DNA of 64,000 nt from Acidovorax sp. 1608163 (GCF_003669015.1 NZ_CP033069.1:3420501-3484500); one strand, 5' to 3'. Counted from the first letter of the stretch, positions 52,205 through 63,016 are shown. Notes: generated by a model not told the origin, from the sequence alone. Numbers and translations are program-made.

Positions 52205-54082
52205 TCATTGCGGCGGCAGAACCTGTTTGACCCGCTGCGAGGAAGAGATTGCAACGGATGCACCCAAGGCAAGCAACAGCGAAAGAATAATCATGCCCCA
52301 CTCCGACAACGTGGGAATATTCTCAACGCTCGCAGCACCGGGCACACCAATGCCGCCCGGATCGCTGATGCTGCCGTTCGGCACGCCATCACTGTCCCCT
52401 GCGCCACCGTCGGTCAGCGTAAAGGTCACGCTGTTGGCGCCAAGCGTTGCAGGGTAACTTGCGTAGCTGCCATTTTGATATTTGTAGAAGGTGGCTCCGC
52501 TGGGCAGATTCTGCGAATAGGTCACCGTAACCGTTGCCGTACCACCAGTCGCACAGCCGGTGAGCGTAAAACCAAGCAGACCATAAGGAAAGCTGGCAGG
52601 CCCTCCAGCCGGTGCGGGCATGAAGGTCGGGCTGCTGATGCTAGAACAACCGACCACACTTAGCGAGGAGGTCACGCCTGCAGTGGTGGTCGGAATGCTC
52701 GCCTGATTCGCAACCGGCACCACCGTCACGCTGATCGTGCGCGTCGCTGTGCTGGTGCCATCGCTGACCTGCACTGTAAAGCTGTCAGTGCCAGCGTAGC
52801 CAGCCGTGGGGGCGTAGGTGATCACACCGCCAGGGGTAATGTCGGCGCTGCCGCTGCCGGCAGTAGCGCTGCTGAAGCTCAGCGTACCGTGCAAAGGCGC
52901 AGTGTTTTGCGACCAAGTGAGGGTTTGGCCGGAATTACTGTCGCTGGCGTGCAGCAGACTCTTGATGTCCGTGGCGCTGGCGTTTTGCAACACACTCAGG
53001 GTGGTGGTGGCACCAACAAAACTGGGAGCGGTGTTGGCAACCAACGTCACCGTGTTGTCGGTGCTCGTCGATGCAGGGTTAGTTTGATCAACGACGTTGC
53101 TTGGAATCGATGCGACCACGGTGCCATTGCCTGTCATGCCAGTGACCGCGATGTTGAATGTCGTCGGTCCACCAGTAACAGTAGCAACCAAGGTCCCGCC
53201 CACGGTGCTTCCAGCGAAGCTGACGTCTGTTCCCGTGAAACCGGTCACTCCTTGGTCAAAGACCGCCGTGAAGTTGATCGGTGACGCACCCGCCGGGTCT
53301 GCCTGACCAGAGGCCTGATTGATCGTGACGCTTGTTGGTACGAAAGACAGGCCACCGTCGGTCGTGCCCGACAGGGTAAGCACATTGCCCAGAACGGTTC
53401 CTGTACCGTTGACAAGTCCCTCCGGAACAATGCCGAGCTTGGCCGTGCCGGTCTGCTGGATACCCAGAAGCATCCGCACATCAATGCTGGCACCATTTGC
53501 CAGGGGCGTCCCCAACGTGACCGTCCCCACAGACATCGTGCTATTGAATCCCCCCCATTGGGTTGACTGGGAGGCTGCTCCAAGCTCGTTCCCTGGACGG
53601 TGACATTGCTGGTGCCACTGCCACAAGGTGTGCGATCCACGGTCACGACAACCGCCGTCGATGTGCGCGGGCGATAGTCAGCGAAACCAGACGGTGCGGG
53701 GAAGGTCGTGAGATCGACAACCCGGAAGCGCAGCCGTGTGATGTTGGCACCTGTGTTGTTTGTGAATGTCAGCCGCACGTCCGAAGTGCCGAAGGTCGAA
53801 TTGTTGGCTGGGTCGCTGGTGAAGTCACGCACATAGTTCGGGGCGCTCAACTGCGCGGCACAACTGTCAAGCGATGACGGGGCGACGCTCAAGCCGCCGT
53901 GTATCGGGCTGCTCATGTTCTGTGGGCCCGGTGCGCCAAGCCGTTGGCCTGCGCCAGCTGAGGTGCCGTTGGTATCGACGAAGATGAAATCCGCCGCGTT
54001 GTTGTTTGTGTCTTTCGGCGTTGAGATGGTGCATGCCCCCATCGCGGTGATGGAGCCGCTCTTTCCACACTCATCGCGGTAA
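52205..54082 (-). pseudogene. IPTL-CTERM surface protein, truncated at its 5' end by an IS element
   Basis: About 625 codons of an exported surface protein remain. The C-terminus is a clear IPTL-CTERM sorting tail: SVENIPTLSEWGMIILSLLL, a short hydrophobic span, then basic SSSQRVKQVLPPQ. Preceding it are bacterial-Ig/cadherin-like repeats (AGYAGTDSFTVQVSDGTSTA, VTGFTGTDVSFAGSTVGGTL). The 5' part (SGSITAMGACTISTPKDTNN) begins immediately at the IS boundary with no signal peptide, so the start was lost. The frame also breaks at the C7 run 53550-53556; one more base restores SQPNGGGFNSTMSVGTVTLG. Base composition is less GC-rich than the neighbours. Probably not expressed as an exported protein. 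Confidence 0.85.
53550..53556. other. Homopolymer C7, probable site of a missing base
   Basis: Reading C8 joins LEQPPSQPNGG to GFNSTMSVGTV in the IPTL-CTERM gene. Confidence 0.75.
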
Positions 54083-54108
54083 ATGGACTTCACCCGGTTC
54101 AATAGACA
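54083..54108 (+). repeat. IS3 element left inverted repeat
   Basis: ATGGACTTCACCCGGTT, then CAA, then TAGACA; matches the reverse complement of the right end at 23 of 26 positions. Confidence 0.9.
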
Positions 54109-54143
54109 CCTATCAAGGTCGAAATTGAACTGGAGAGTGAGAA

Positions 54144-54424
54144 ATGAAGAGAGTGCGATACCCGGCTGAGTTCAAGGCAGAAGCCGTCAAACAGGTGACC
54201 GAGCGTGGTCATGGGGTAGTGGATGTAGCCAAGCGATTGGGCATGTCGGACAAAAGCCTGTACCTGTGGGTGCGGCTTGCCAAAGAGCAATCGAGCGCAG
54301 GGGGGCAGAGACAAGCCAGCTCAAGGCCGAGGTATCCCGGCTCAAAGCGGAGCTCAAAAGGGCCAATGAGGAGCGCGACATCCTAAAAAAGGCCGCAACG
54401 TACTTTGCCAAGCTGTCCGGGTGA
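54144..54424 (+). CDS. IS3-family transposase OrfA, interrupted by a one-base frameshift
   Basis: OrfA carries the helix-turn-helix that recognises the inverted repeats (KRVRYPAEFKAEAVKQVTER, VDVAKRLGMSDKSLYLWVRL), then a leucine-zipper-like coiled coil (LKAEVSRLKAELKRANEERD, ILKKAATYFAKLSG). The two halves are in different frames and join if the G6 run at 54300-54305 is read as G7, giving about 93 residues. An A6G slippery heptamer at 54385-54391 is placed where IS3 elements shift -1 to make the OrfAB fusion. The stop overlaps the OrfB GTG. Confidence 0.85.
54300..54305. other. Homopolymer G6, probable site of a missing base
   Basis: Reading G7 joins SSAGG to AETSQLKAEV in OrfA. Confidence 0.75.
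54385..54391 (+). promoter_or_regulatory. A6G slippery heptamer for -1 frameshifting
   Basis: AAAAAAG near the end of orfA, the standard IS3-family recoding signal that yields the OrfAB transposase. Confidence 0.75.
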
Positions 54425-55281
54425 AGTACGCATTCATGGCCGAACATAAAGGCCAGTTCCGGCTCAGCAGCATGTGCCGCGTTCTGCGCGTACAGCGCAG
54501 TGGCTATTACGCTTGGAAGGCCAATCCAAAGTCCAAACGCGCCTTAGCCGACGATGTCTTGCTGGCAAGCATTCGGCAATCCTTTGACGACAGCCACGGG
54601 ATTTATGGAAGCCCACGCATCCTGCGGGACTTGCGAGAGGACGGTATGGCGTGCGGTCAAAAACGTGTAGCACGCCTGATGCGCCAGGCCCAACTGCGCT
54701 CAGTGCGTGGTTACAAGCGGCCACGCTACCGAGTCGGTCTTCCTGCGACTGCCGCACCGAACCGGTTGCAACGTGAGTTCACGGTCACGCTACCGAACCA
54801 AGTGTGGGTCACCGACATTACCTATATCCGAACCCATGAGGGCTGGTTGTACCTAACGGCCGTAATTGACCTGTACTCGCGCATGGTGGTCGGCTGGGCG
54901 ATGAACTCCAGCATGGCTACAGAGTTGGTGTTGGATGCGCTCACGATGGCAGTGTGGCGCAGGCGCCCAACGGGTCCAGTGATGATCCATTCCGACCAAG
55001 GAAGTCAGTTTGGCAGTGACGACTTCGCCCGCTGGTGCAAGGACAACCAATTGGTGCCAAGCATGAGCCGACGTGGAAACTGTTGGGACAACGCGGTAGC
55101 AGAGTCCTTCTTCAGCAGCTTGAAGAAGGAGAGAATCAAACGCCATATCTATGCCACCAGGCAAGACGCCAAGTCAGATGTGTTTGACTACATCGAAGGT
55201 TTTTACAATCGAATCCGTCGGCACAGTCACCTAGACCAACTGAGTCCGCTGGCATTCGAACAACTTCGAAACGGAAGTTGA
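54421..55281 (+). CDS. IS3-family transposase OrfB (DDE integrase core)
   Basis: This is a 286-residue catalytic subunit. An N-terminal HTH_21 region (RALADDVLLASIRQSFDDSH, GIYGSPRILRDLR) precedes the rve domain. The DDE residues are visible in VWVTDITYIRTHEGWLYLTA (first Asp), VMIHSDQGSQFGSDDF (second Asp) and NCWDNAVAESFFSSLKKE (Glu). It starts with GTG overlapping the OrfA stop and is normally made as an OrfAB fusion after -1 frameshifting. It appears intact, so the element could still be active once OrfA is confirmed. Confidence 0.95.
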   Translation: MKYAFMAEHKGQFRLSSMCRVLRVQRSGYYAWKANPKSKRALADDVLLASIRQSFDDSHGIYGSPRILRDLREDGMACGQKRVARLMRQAQLRSVRGYKRPRYRVGLPATAAPNRLQREFTVTLPNQVWVTDITYIRTHEGWLYLTAVIDLYSRMVVGWAMNSSMATELVLDALTMAVWRRRPTGPVMIHSDQGSQFGSDDFARWCKDNQLVPSMSRRGNCWDNAVAESFFSSLKKERIKRHIYATRQDAKSDVFDYIEGFYNRIRRHSHLDQLSPLAFEQLRNGS

Positions 55282-55285
55282 AATA

Positions 55286-55311
55286 TGTCTACGAAACCGG
55301 GTGAAGTCCAT
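55286..55311 (-). repeat. IS3 element right inverted repeat
   Basis: Reverse complement reads ATGGACTTCACCCGGTT, TCG, TAGACA. Confidence 0.9.
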
Positions 55312-55450
55312 GGCACGCCTTGGCGCCATAGGCCCCATCGCCACCCACGCTGGCAATCGATTCACCCGCTCAATAGAGAAGAAAAGTAGTGGCGGCGCTA
55401 CCGCCCACACGCGCTCTCCGAAAGTAGGCGAAACGATAGATAGAAATACA

Positions 55451-55472
55451 AAACGGGCACTTGGGCCCGTTT
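55451..55472 (-). terminator. Terminator after the pseudo-tRNA
   Basis: AAACGGGC pairs with GCCCGTTT across a six-base loop. It sits 12 bp from the pseudo-tRNA, the same arrangement as the intact tRNA-Ser and its terminator. Confidence 0.65.
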
Positions 55473-55484
55473 GACATGAATACT

Positions 55485-55567
55485 TGCAGGGGAATTTGAG
55501 CCCACGGTAGTACTGCCACCAAGCCTGACTTCGAGTCAGGCACATTCGACCACTCTACCGACTCTCG
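55485..55567 (-). pseudogene. Degenerate tRNA-Ser (CGA) copy
   Basis: Matches the intact tRNA over the D-arm (GTAGAGTGGTCGAATG) and anticodon arm (CCTGACTCGAAGTCAGG). The T-loop reads GGGCTCAAATTCCCC instead of GGGTTCGAATCCC, and the 5' acceptor CGAGAGT no longer pairs with the 3' CCTGCAAG. It is therefore very unlikely to be a working tRNA. Confidence 0.85.
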
Positions 55568-55663
55568 CTTGAGCCAACGCTGCCAATTTAGCAAGTGTTC
55601 AAAGCAGCACGTGCCTGTTCTTGTCTTGTATACCCAAGACTCCGCACTTGACACTCTGTCCGC

Positions 55664-56176
55664 TCAAACCTTGCCCATGTAGTCGCGCTTGCCCAGTTCC
55701 ACCCCGTTGTGGCGCGCCAGCGCATAGGCGGTGGTGACATGGAAGAAGAATTGCGGCAGGCCGTAGTGCAGCAAGTAGGCTTGGCCCACAAACTGCTTTT
55801 CACGCGGAGTGCCGGGCTGCAGGGTGATCTGGCGGGTGGCGGCTTCGGCGAAGTTCTCGGCGGGCAGGCCTTCGATGAATGCCAGCACCGCATCGATGCG
55901 TTCATTCAGCTCTGCAAAGCCAGGGCGCTCGCCGTCAGGAAACGATGGCACTTCAACGCCGGCCAGCCGGGCGCAGACGCCCTTGGCGAAGTCGCAGGCA
56001 ATCAGCACTTGGCGGGCCATGGGAAACATGTCGGGGTAGAGCCGGGCTTGCAGCAGGGCATCGGGCTCGATCTTGCGGGCGGTGGCGTGGGCCTCTGTCT
56101 TGGCAAGCACGTCCTTCAGGGCGCCCAGCATCTGGCGAAACACGGGGATGCTGGAGGTGTGCATGGGGTAGGTCAT
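55664..56176 (-). CDS. DUF1993 family protein
   Basis: This is a 170-residue soluble protein of the DUF1993 family, a DinB-like four-helix-bundle fold of unknown function. The start at 56176 (MTYPMHTSSIPVFRQMLGAL) is preferred over the next ATG because families begin near this helix. Conserved patches are ALLQARLYPDMFPMARQVLI, DFAKGVCARLAG, FAELNERIDAVLAFIEGL and the C-terminal HYGLPQFFFHVTTAYALARH with HNGVELGKRDYMGKV. It lies between the pseudo-tRNA and serS, with the serS terminator upstream, so it is probably transcribed on its own. Confidence 0.85.
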   Translation of the reverse strand: MTYPMHTSSIPVFRQMLGALKDVLAKTEAHATARKIEPDALLQARLYPDMFPMARQVLIACDFAKGVCARLAGVEVPSFPDGERPGFAELNERIDAVLAFIEGLPAENFAEAATRQITLQPGTPREKQFVGQAYLLHYGLPQFFFHVTTAYALARHNGVELGKRDYMGKV

Positions 56177-56302
56177 GGAAATCGGTCCTGGTAGGTGGGT
56201 GTGATCGCGACGCTGTGGCGTGGCGCCCGCAGCGGCAACGGATTGCACCACAACGCCCAGGATGCTGCTGGCGGCGCCACCCTAATACCTACCGGGCATG
56301 AA

Positions 56303-56322
56303 AAACGGGCCCGAAGGCCCGT
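56303..56322 (-). terminator. Terminator of serS
   Basis: AACGGGCC pairs with GGCCCGTT around a CGA loop, followed on the minus strand by five T, about 30 bp after the serS stop. Confidence 0.88.
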
Positions 56323-56351
56323 TGTGCAAAGAGCGCAGCAGAGGTTCCGAC

Positions 56352-57683
<1,332 letters not shown>

Positions 57684-57707
57684 TTAAAGGGGCGCTCGGC
57701 ACTGGGC

Positions 57708-58649
57708 TCAGGCCAGCGTTGTCGGATCGAAATTGGCACCACACAGGATCAGGCCCACGGTCTCCTGCGGCTGCGGCTTATAGACGCCGGTTTGCAGCGC
57801 TGCCAGGCCCAGCGCGGCAGCGGGTTCCACGGCCAGTTTCAGTTCTTTCCACAGCCACAACTGGGCGGCGCGGATGGCGTCATCGGGCAGCAGCAAGGCA
57901 TCGTGCACATGGCGCTGGCTCACTTCCCAGCCAATGGCGCCGATGCGCTTGGCCCCCAGGGAATCGGCGGCCACGCCGCCCACCGCCACATCCACCGGCT
58001 GGCCCGCCGCCCGCGCAGCGTGCAGCGTGGGCGCGCGCTCGGGCTCCAAGGCCACCACATGCGCGCGACTCTCGACCCATGCGGCCACACCGCCGATGAG
58101 GCCACCGCCGCCCACGCTGACCAGCACCGTGTCGGGGAGGCGGCCCGCTTGTTCTTCCAGCTCCAGCGCCAGGGTACCTGCACCGGCCACCACCTCGGGC
58201 TGGTCGTAGGCATGGGCCTGCAATGCGCCGGTGGCCTGTTGGCGCGCCACGCAGGCGTCAAACGCTTCGGAATAGGCTGCGCCGGTGACCACCACCTCGG
58301 CCCCCAGGGCGCGCAGGCGGGCGCGTTTGGCTTCGGGCGAGACCTCTGGCACGAAGACTTCGCAGCGCACACCCAGGGCCTGGGCTGCCGCCGCCACGGC
58401 AATGCCGGCATTACCGCCGGAGGCAATGACCACGCCGCTGCTGGGCACCGGGTTGGCGAGCAGGCGGTACAGCATGCCCCGGGCCTTGAAGCTGCCGCCC
58501 ACCTGCAGGTGCTCCAGCTTGAGCCAGACTTCTGCACAGTCCACCCCCAGCGTCTGCCCGGGCAGGCGCAGCAGCGGCGTGGTCCGCAAGAAGTGGGGCT
58601 GCAAGGCCAGGCGCTGGCGGGCGGCAGAGATGGCGGCGCGGTCGATCAT
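57708..58649 (-). CDS. Threonine/serine dehydratase-like PLP enzyme
   Basis: This is a 313-residue fold-type II pyridoxal-phosphate enzyme. The cofactor lysine is in LEHLQVGGSFKARGMLYRLL and the phosphate-binding loop in GGGGLIGGVAAW. The substrate-binding SGGNAGIAVAAAAQALGVRC replaces the common SSGNHGQ/A form. It lacks an ACT regulatory domain, so it is the short, catabolic or race-type of serine/threonine dehydratase. It precedes serS on the same strand, a suggestive but not decisive link with serine metabolism. Exact substrate not determinable. Confidence 0.9.
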   Translation of the reverse strand: MIDRAAISAARQRLALQPHFLRTTPLLRLPGQTLGVDCAEVWLKLEHLQVGGSFKARGMLYRLLANPVPSSGVVIASGGNAGIAVAAAAQALGVRCEVFVPEVSPEAKRARLRALGAEVVVTGAAYSEAFDACVARQQATGALQAHAYDQPEVVAGAGTLALELEEQAGRLPDTVLVSVGGGGLIGGVAAWVESRAHVVALEPERAPTLHAARAAGQPVDVAVGGVAADSLGAKRIGAIGWEVSQRHVHDALLLPDDAIRAAQLWLWKELKLAVEPAAALGLAALQTGVYKPQPQETVGLILCGANFDPTTLA

Positions 58650-58842
58650 TCAGAGGGCTCCGATGGGAAAGGGGCTTGCAGTGTAGGGTGCAACGGCCTT
58701 ACTGCCCCTCCGCAGCAGGACTCAATGGCCTGGCCCCGGATGCCGATACCATCCGCTAAAGGCCGATTGCGCACAGAGTGGGAGATTCGTTTGTCAACAA
58801 GCCCCTATTCGGTGCGCCAGCGCAGCCCCACAGGAGGTGGTG

Positions 58843-59541
58843 ATGTTTTTTGTATTCGGCCCATCGGGCCAGATCTACCGAGGGGGGCCTGAAAACCTGG
58901 CCCAGATTGCCGCAGTGCGGCGGGTGGAGCGCCCCCAGGCGCTGCGCACGCGGGGCATGGACATTCCCCCAGACGCAGCCGCGGCCCCTGCTCCGCAGGA
59001 TGCAAAGCATGCGCCCGCAGTCAACCTGCGTCTGCAGGATGCGGTGGCCGCCTATGTCCAGACGGGCAAGGGGCCCCAGCGCCGGCGCGAGCCCCTGACG
59101 CTGGTGCGCGATGTGATGAGCCACGGGGCCTTGAGTGTGGAGCCCGGCACGCGGGTGAACGACGCCTGGCAAACCCTGGCCGAACACAAGGTGGCGCAAG
59201 CCCCGGTGGTGGACGAGCGGGGCCGCGTGGTGGGGCTGCTGCTGCGCGCCGACATGGCCCCACTGGATTTGCTGCCCGAACCCGGGGCGGTGCAGCAGGC
59301 CATTGCCTTGGCGCGCCGCCCGGTGTCTGAAGTGATGATCAGCCCCGTGACCACGGTGGCGGCCGACACCGCCCTGCGCCGCGTGGCCAGCGTGCTGCTG
59401 ACCACTGGCTTGCCCGGTTTGCCGGTGACCGACGAGGCGGGCGTGCTAGCGGGGTTCATCTCGCGCACCGACATCTTGCGCGCCGTGGCGGCAGACCCGC
59501 CGCTGGATTTGTGGAGTGGACCTGCACCCCACCAACCTTGA
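58843..59541 (+). CDS. CBS-domain pair protein
   Basis: This is a 232-residue cytoplasmic protein. An AGGAGG box five bases ahead of 58843 fixes the start (MFFVFGPSGQIYRGGPENLA). The first ~90 residues are a variable region. Two CBS domains follow at about 95-150 (TLVRDVMSHGALSVEPGTRV, QAPVVDERGRVVGLLLRADM) and 165-225 (PVSEVMISPVTTVAADTALR, GLPVTDEAGVLAGFISRTDI). Such pairs bind adenosine nucleotides and act as regulatory modules; here there is no attached catalytic domain. Partner unknown. Confidence 0.9.
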   Translation: MFFVFGPSGQIYRGGPENLAQIAAVRRVERPQALRTRGMDIPPDAAAAPAPQDAKHAPAVNLRLQDAVAAYVQTGKGPQRRREPLTLVRDVMSHGALSVEPGTRVNDAWQTLAEHKVAQAPVVDERGRVVGLLLRADMAPLDLLPEPGAVQQAIALARRPVSEVMISPVTTVAADTALRRVASVLLTTGLPGLPVTDEAGVLAGFISRTDILRAVAADPPLDLWSGPAPHQP

Positions 59542-59542
59542 A

Positions 59543-59606
59543 GCAGAAAGTGCCTCTAGCGCTTTATCAGAAAGCGCTAGCAGCTACCAAATAGATAGCA
59601 AAAATC
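59543..59606. repeat. Palindromic Comamonad-type repeat, copy 10
   Basis: AGTGCCTCTAGCGCTTTATC, AGAAAGCGCTAGCAGCTACC and AAATAGATAGCAAAAAT, between the convergent CBS and ispH genes. One of the cleanest copies. Confidence 0.93.
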
Positions 59607-59608
59607 CC

Positions 59609-60604
59609 TCAATGCGCAGCCGGCCCCGTCTCCGGCATGCGCTGGGTAATCTCCAGCCCCGTGGCGGCGTCGATCTTGAGACCCTTGGGCAGCGGGAACT
59701 TGATGGTTTCTTCGATGCCCGACATGCTGCGCACCGACACCGCGCCCAGCGCCTTGATGCGGTCTATGACTTGTTGCACCAGGATTTCTGGTGCCGATGC
59801 CCCCGCCGTCAGGCCCACCCGGGCGGCGCCTGCAAACCATTCTGTGCGCAGCTCTTCGGCGCTGTCGACCATGTAGGCCTGGGTGCCCAGGCGCGCCGCC
59901 AGCTCGCGCAGGCGGTTGCTGTTGGAGCTGGTGGGGCTGCCCACCACAATCACCACGTCCACCTGCGGGCTCAGCACCTTCACGGCATCCTGGCGGTTTT
60001 GCGTGGCGTAGCAGATGTCTTGCTGCTTGGGCTCGCGCACGCTCGGAAAGCGCGCACGCACCGCCGCTGTGATCTCGGCAGCGTCGTCCACGCTCAGCGT
60101 GGTCTGCGTCACCACGGCCAGCTTGGCGGTTTGCGCAGGCTGCACGCGGGCCACGTCTTCCACGTCTTCCACCAGGTGGATGCCGTGGTCCAGCTGGCCC
60201 ATGGTGCCTTCGACCTCGGGGTGACCCTTGTGGCCGATCATGATGAATTCGTAGCCCTCTTTGGCGAGCTTGGCCACCTCGACGTGTACCTTGGTCACCA
60301 GAGGGCAGGTGGCGTCAAAAATGCTGAAGCCGCGCTGCTCGGCCTCTTGCTGCACCGCGCGGCTCACGCCGTGGGCACTGAAGACCAGCGTGGAGCCGGG
60401 CGGCACGTCGGCCAGCTCTTCGATGAAGATCGCGCCCTTGGCCTTGAGGTCGTTGACCACATAGGTGTTGTGCACGATTTCGTGGCGCACATAGATGGGG
60501 GCGCCAAACTTCTGGATGGCGCGCTCGACGATCTCGATGGCCCGGTCCACGCCCGCGCAAAAGCCGCGCGGCTCGGCCAGCAATACCTCCTGGGGGCTGA
60601 TCAT
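59609..60604 (-). CDS. ispH: 4-hydroxy-3-methylbut-2-enyl diphosphate reductase
   Basis: IspH makes IPP and DMAPP in the last step of the MEP isoprenoid pathway, using an iron-sulfur cluster. It is 331 residues. Conserved cysteines lie in [35 protein letters not shown] and [31 protein letters not shown] and [17 protein letters not shown] are further family motifs. The start overlaps the slpA stop by one base (TAATG), the usual slpA-ispH pairing in beta- and gamma-proteobacteria. Confidence 0.97.
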   Translation of the reverse strand: MISPQEVLLAEPRGFCAGVDRAIEIVERAIQKFGAPIYVRHEIVHNTYVVNDLKAKGAIFIEELADVPPGSTLVFSAHGVSRAVQQEAEQRGFSIFDATCPLVTKVHVEVAKLAKEGYEFIMIGHKGHPEVEGTMGQLDHGIHLVEDVEDVARVQPAQTAKLAVVTQTTLSVDDAAEITAAVRARFPSVREPKQQDICYATQNRQDAVKVLSPQVDVVIVVGSPTSSNSNRLRELAARLGTQAYMVDSAEELRTEWFAGAARVGLTAGASAPEILVQQVIDRIKALGAVSVRSMSGIEETIKFPLPKGLKIDAATGLEITQRMPETGPAAH

Positions 60605-61068
60605 TACAAAACCCCGATCAACTGCACTTCAAACGTGACCGGCTGGCCCGCCAGCGGGTGGTTGAAGTCAAACAGCACCGCGCCGTCTTCACGCACCTGC
60701 TGCACGGCACCGGCGTAGCTGCCCAGGCCGTCAGGCGTGGGGAACTGCACCACATCGCCCACGTTGTATTTTTCGTCCGGGTCGCCCAGCTCATTGAGCA
60801 GCTTGCGCGCGACCCATTGCTGCATGTCGGCGTTGCGCTCGCCAAAGGCCTCGCCCGCAGGCAGCTCAAACGTGGTGCGCGTGCCCTCCGGCAGGCCCAG
60901 CAGGCGCTGCTCCATGGCGGGCGACAGCTCGCCCGTGCCCAGCGACAAAGTGGCGGGCTTGTCGGCAAACGTGTTGATCACATCGCCCGCCGGGCCAGCC
61001 AGGCGGTAGTGCAAAGTGAGAAAGGAGCCCGGCTGGACGGTGGGCAAAGCAGCAGCGGTTGTGGTCAT
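60604..61068 (-). CDS. slpA: SlpA-type FKBP peptidyl-prolyl cis-trans isomerase
   Basis: This is a 154-residue cytoplasmic FKBP-family chaperone of the SlpA/SlyD group. The start at 61068 is [24 protein letters not shown] features are [40 protein letters not shown] (the hydrophobic pocket), and the insert-in-flap region [20 protein letters not shown]. It lacks the His-rich metal tail of SlyD, which favours SlpA. It is directly upstream of, and coupled to, ispH. Confidence 0.93.
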   Translation of the reverse strand: MTTTAAALPTVQPGSFLTLHYRLAGPAGDVINTFADKPATLSLGTGELSPAMEQRLLGLPEGTRTTFELPAGEAFGERNADMQQWVARKLLNELGDPDEKYNVGDVVQFPTPDGLGSYAGAVQQVREDGAVLFDFNHPLAGQPVTFEVQLIGVL

Positions 61069-61178
61069 GGCAGTCTCGATAAACTCCTGCGATTGTAGAA
61101 AACCGGGCAAACCCCTACTTTGCCACCCGCCCCGCCCGCCCTTCAGCCCCTCCCCCGCCTCTTCGACACACCCGCGCC

Positions 61179-61892
61179 ATGGCCCTCAAAGACCTGCCCA
61201 CCGACGCCCAGCCGCGCGAAAAACTGCTGGCCCGTGGCCCCGCCGCGCTGGCCGATGCCGAGCTGCTGGCCATCTTGCTGCGCACCGGCATCGTGGGCAA
61301 AGGCGTGCTGCAAATGGCGCAAGAGCTGCTGGAGCCGCCCGGCGTGGACCCGGACACTGGGTGCGTCACCGGCGGCTTTGGCGGCATTGCCGGGCTGCTG
61401 CACACCAGCGCGGCCGATTTGGAGCGCATCAAAGGCCTGGGCCCCGCCAAGCGCGCCGAGCTGGTCGCAGTGCTCGAACTCGCGCGCCGGGCCCTGGCCC
61501 AGCAACTGCGTGAGCGCGAAGTGTTCGACTCGCCCAACGCCGTCAAGCACTACCTGCAACTGCACCTGGCCGCCAAGGGACACGAGGTGTTTGCCGTGCT
61601 GTTTCTGGACGCGCAAAACCGCCTGCTGGCGCTGGAGGAGCTGTTTCGCGGCACGCTCACGCAGACCAGCGTCTACCCCCGCGAAGTGGTGCTGCGCGCC
61701 CTGCACCACCAGGCCGCCGCCGTGGTGCTGGCCCACAACCACCCCAGCGGCAGCGTGCAGCCCAGCCGCGCCGACGAGGCGCTGACGCAAACCCTCAAGA
61801 CCACGTTGGCCCTGGTCGATGTGCGCGTGCTCGACCACGTCATCGTGGCGCCGGGCCAGGCCTTGTCGATGGCAGAACAAGGGCTGGTGTGA
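61179..61892 (+). CDS. radC: RadC-family JAMM/MPN protein
   Basis: This is a 237-residue RadC-family protein. An N-terminal UPF0758/HhH-like part ([39 protein letters not shown]) is followed by the JAMM domain with the metal motif [20 protein letters not shown] (HxHPSGxxxxSxxD). The family name is historical; no role in DNA repair is established, and the JAMM fold suggests a metallohydrolase. The stop overlaps the GTG start of the Smr gene (GTGA), so the pair is coupled. Divergent from slpA. Confidence 0.93.
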   Translation: MALKDLPTDAQPREKLLARGPAALADAELLAILLRTGIVGKGVLQMAQELLEPPGVDPDTGCVTGGFGGIAGLLHTSAADLERIKGLGPAKRAELVAVLELARRALAQQLREREVFDSPNAVKHYLQLHLAAKGHEVFAVLFLDAQNRLLALEELFRGTLTQTSVYPREVVLRALHHQAAAVVLAHNHPSGSVQPSRADEALTQTLKTTLALVDVRVLDHVIVAPGQALSMAEQGLV

Positions 61893-62854
61893 CCCAGCCC
61901 ACCCCGCCACGGCAGCCGCCCGCAGCCCCCACGGCGCCAGAGCTTGGTGGCGCCCTGGCCGCTGCTTTGACACGCGCGGCGCAGCCCGCCGGCCCTGCCA
62001 AAGAACCCATAGAGCCAGCCGTGAAGACACCTGCGCCCCCCTCGCGTGCAGCGCGCCGGGCGGCCGCCGCAGCCCGCAAGGCGGCGCTGCAAGCCTGGCG
62101 CCAAACATCGCCACGCGCACAGGTGCCTAACACCCCAGGCGCGCAAGGCGCGGCACAGCCCACCAAGACCCGGCGCACGCCCACCGCCCCACGCCGCGCC
62201 AGCGTGCGCCTGCACGACTTGCACGACCTGGCCACCGTGGCCCGGCAACTGCGCGAGGAGCAGCAACGCGCCGAAGCCGAGGCCCAGACCCGCCGCGAAG
62301 CCGCAGCCCGGCAGGCGGCCGAGCGCACCCTGTTCAGCCGAGCCGTGGGGCCCATCACGCCCCTGCCCCAGCCCAACCTGGCGCGGCTGGAGCAGCAACT
62401 GCCCCCGCCCCTGCCGGTGCAGCACTGGCTGGACGAAGAGCGGGTGCTGATGGAATCCATCAGCGATGACTTTGACGTGAGCACCCTGCTCGACACCGAT
62501 GACCAGCTGAGTTTTCGCCGCACGGGCATCGGGGTGGAGATCACCCGCCGCCTGCGATCGGGCCACTGGAGCATTCAGCGCCAGCTGGACCTGCACGGCC
62601 TGCGCGTAGACGAGGCCCGCGAGGCCCTGGGCGACTTCATCCGCCACGCCCACAAACTGGGCGTGCGCTGCGTGCGCGTGGTGCACGGCAAGGGCCTGGG
62701 TTCGCCCGGCAAAAGCCCGGTGCTCAAAGGGCGCGTGCAGGGCTGGCTGGTGCAAAAGAAGGAAGTGCTGGCCTTTGTGCAGGCCCGCCCCATGGACGGC
62801 GGCGCCGGGGCGCTGCTGGTGCTGCTGCAGCCTGCGGGCGGGCGCAGCGCCTGA
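61889..62854 (+). CDS. Smr-domain (MutS2 C-terminal-like) endonuclease-family protein
   Basis: This is a 321-residue protein starting at GTG that overlaps the radC stop. The first ~200 residues are low-complexity and basic ([39 protein letters not shown]), likely flexible. Residues about 225-315 are the Smr domain, with [19 protein letters not shown] and [20 protein letters not shown] (the HGxG loop), as in MutS2 nickases and YdaL-type proteins. It could nick DNA or RNA; specific function is unknown. Confidence 0.9.
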   Translation: MTQPTPPRQPPAAPTAPELGGALAAALTRAAQPAGPAKEPIEPAVKTPAPPSRAARRAAAAARKAALQAWRQTSPRAQVPNTPGAQGAAQPTKTRRTPTAPRRASVRLHDLHDLATVARQLREEQQRAEAEAQTRREAAARQAAERTLFSRAVGPITPLPQPNLARLEQQLPPPLPVQHWLDEERVLMESISDDFDVSTLLDTDDQLSFRRTGIGVEITRRLRSGHWSIQRQLDLHGLRVDEAREALGDFIRHAHKLGVRCVRVVHGKGLGSPGKSPVLKGRVQGWLVQKKEVLAFVQARPMDGGAGALLVLLQPAGGRSA

Positions 62855-62865
62855 GGCCCTGAATC

Positions 62866-62931
62866 TTTGATAAAAACAGGCTCTAGCGCTTTATCCACAA
62901 GCGCTAGCAGCTATATCTTTAATAGCAAAAA
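62866..62931. repeat. Palindromic Comamonad-type repeat, copy 11
   Basis: ACAGGCTCTAGCGCTTTATC, CACAAGCGCTAGCAGCTAT and ATCTTTAATAGCAAAAAA, between smr and the cpdB terminator. Confidence 0.93.
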
Positions 62932-62932
62932 A

Positions 62933-62966
62933 GGAACCACCCCGTAGATGCCTACGGAGTGGCTCC
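62933..62966 (-). terminator. Intrinsic terminator of cpdB
   Basis: GGAGCCACTCCGTAG pairs with CTACGGGGTGGTTCC (two mismatches) around GCAT and is followed on the minus strand by six T. Confidence 0.85.
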
Positions 62967-63016
62967 AATCCGATACCTCAGCAGCCGCCCGCCCATCAGG
63001 CGGACGGCCCACAGGC

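Larger units (their letters stand above)
54083..55311 (+). mobile_element. IS3-family insertion sequence
   Basis: A 1.23-kb element with two overlapping transposase frames and 26-bp terminal inverted repeats: ATGGACTTCACCCGGTT, three variable bases, TAGACA, on both ends. The outer bases may start at TG (54084). The flanking bases (GTAA outside the left, GGCA outside the right) do not form a target-site duplication, which suggests the flanks were rearranged after insertion. It interrupts the 5' end of the IPTL-CTERM gene. Confidence 0.9.

Noticed and set aside
54103..55291. Shorter IS3 boundaries beginning at TAGACA
   Set aside because: The inverted match continues outward for another 20 bases on both sides, so the ends lie further out.
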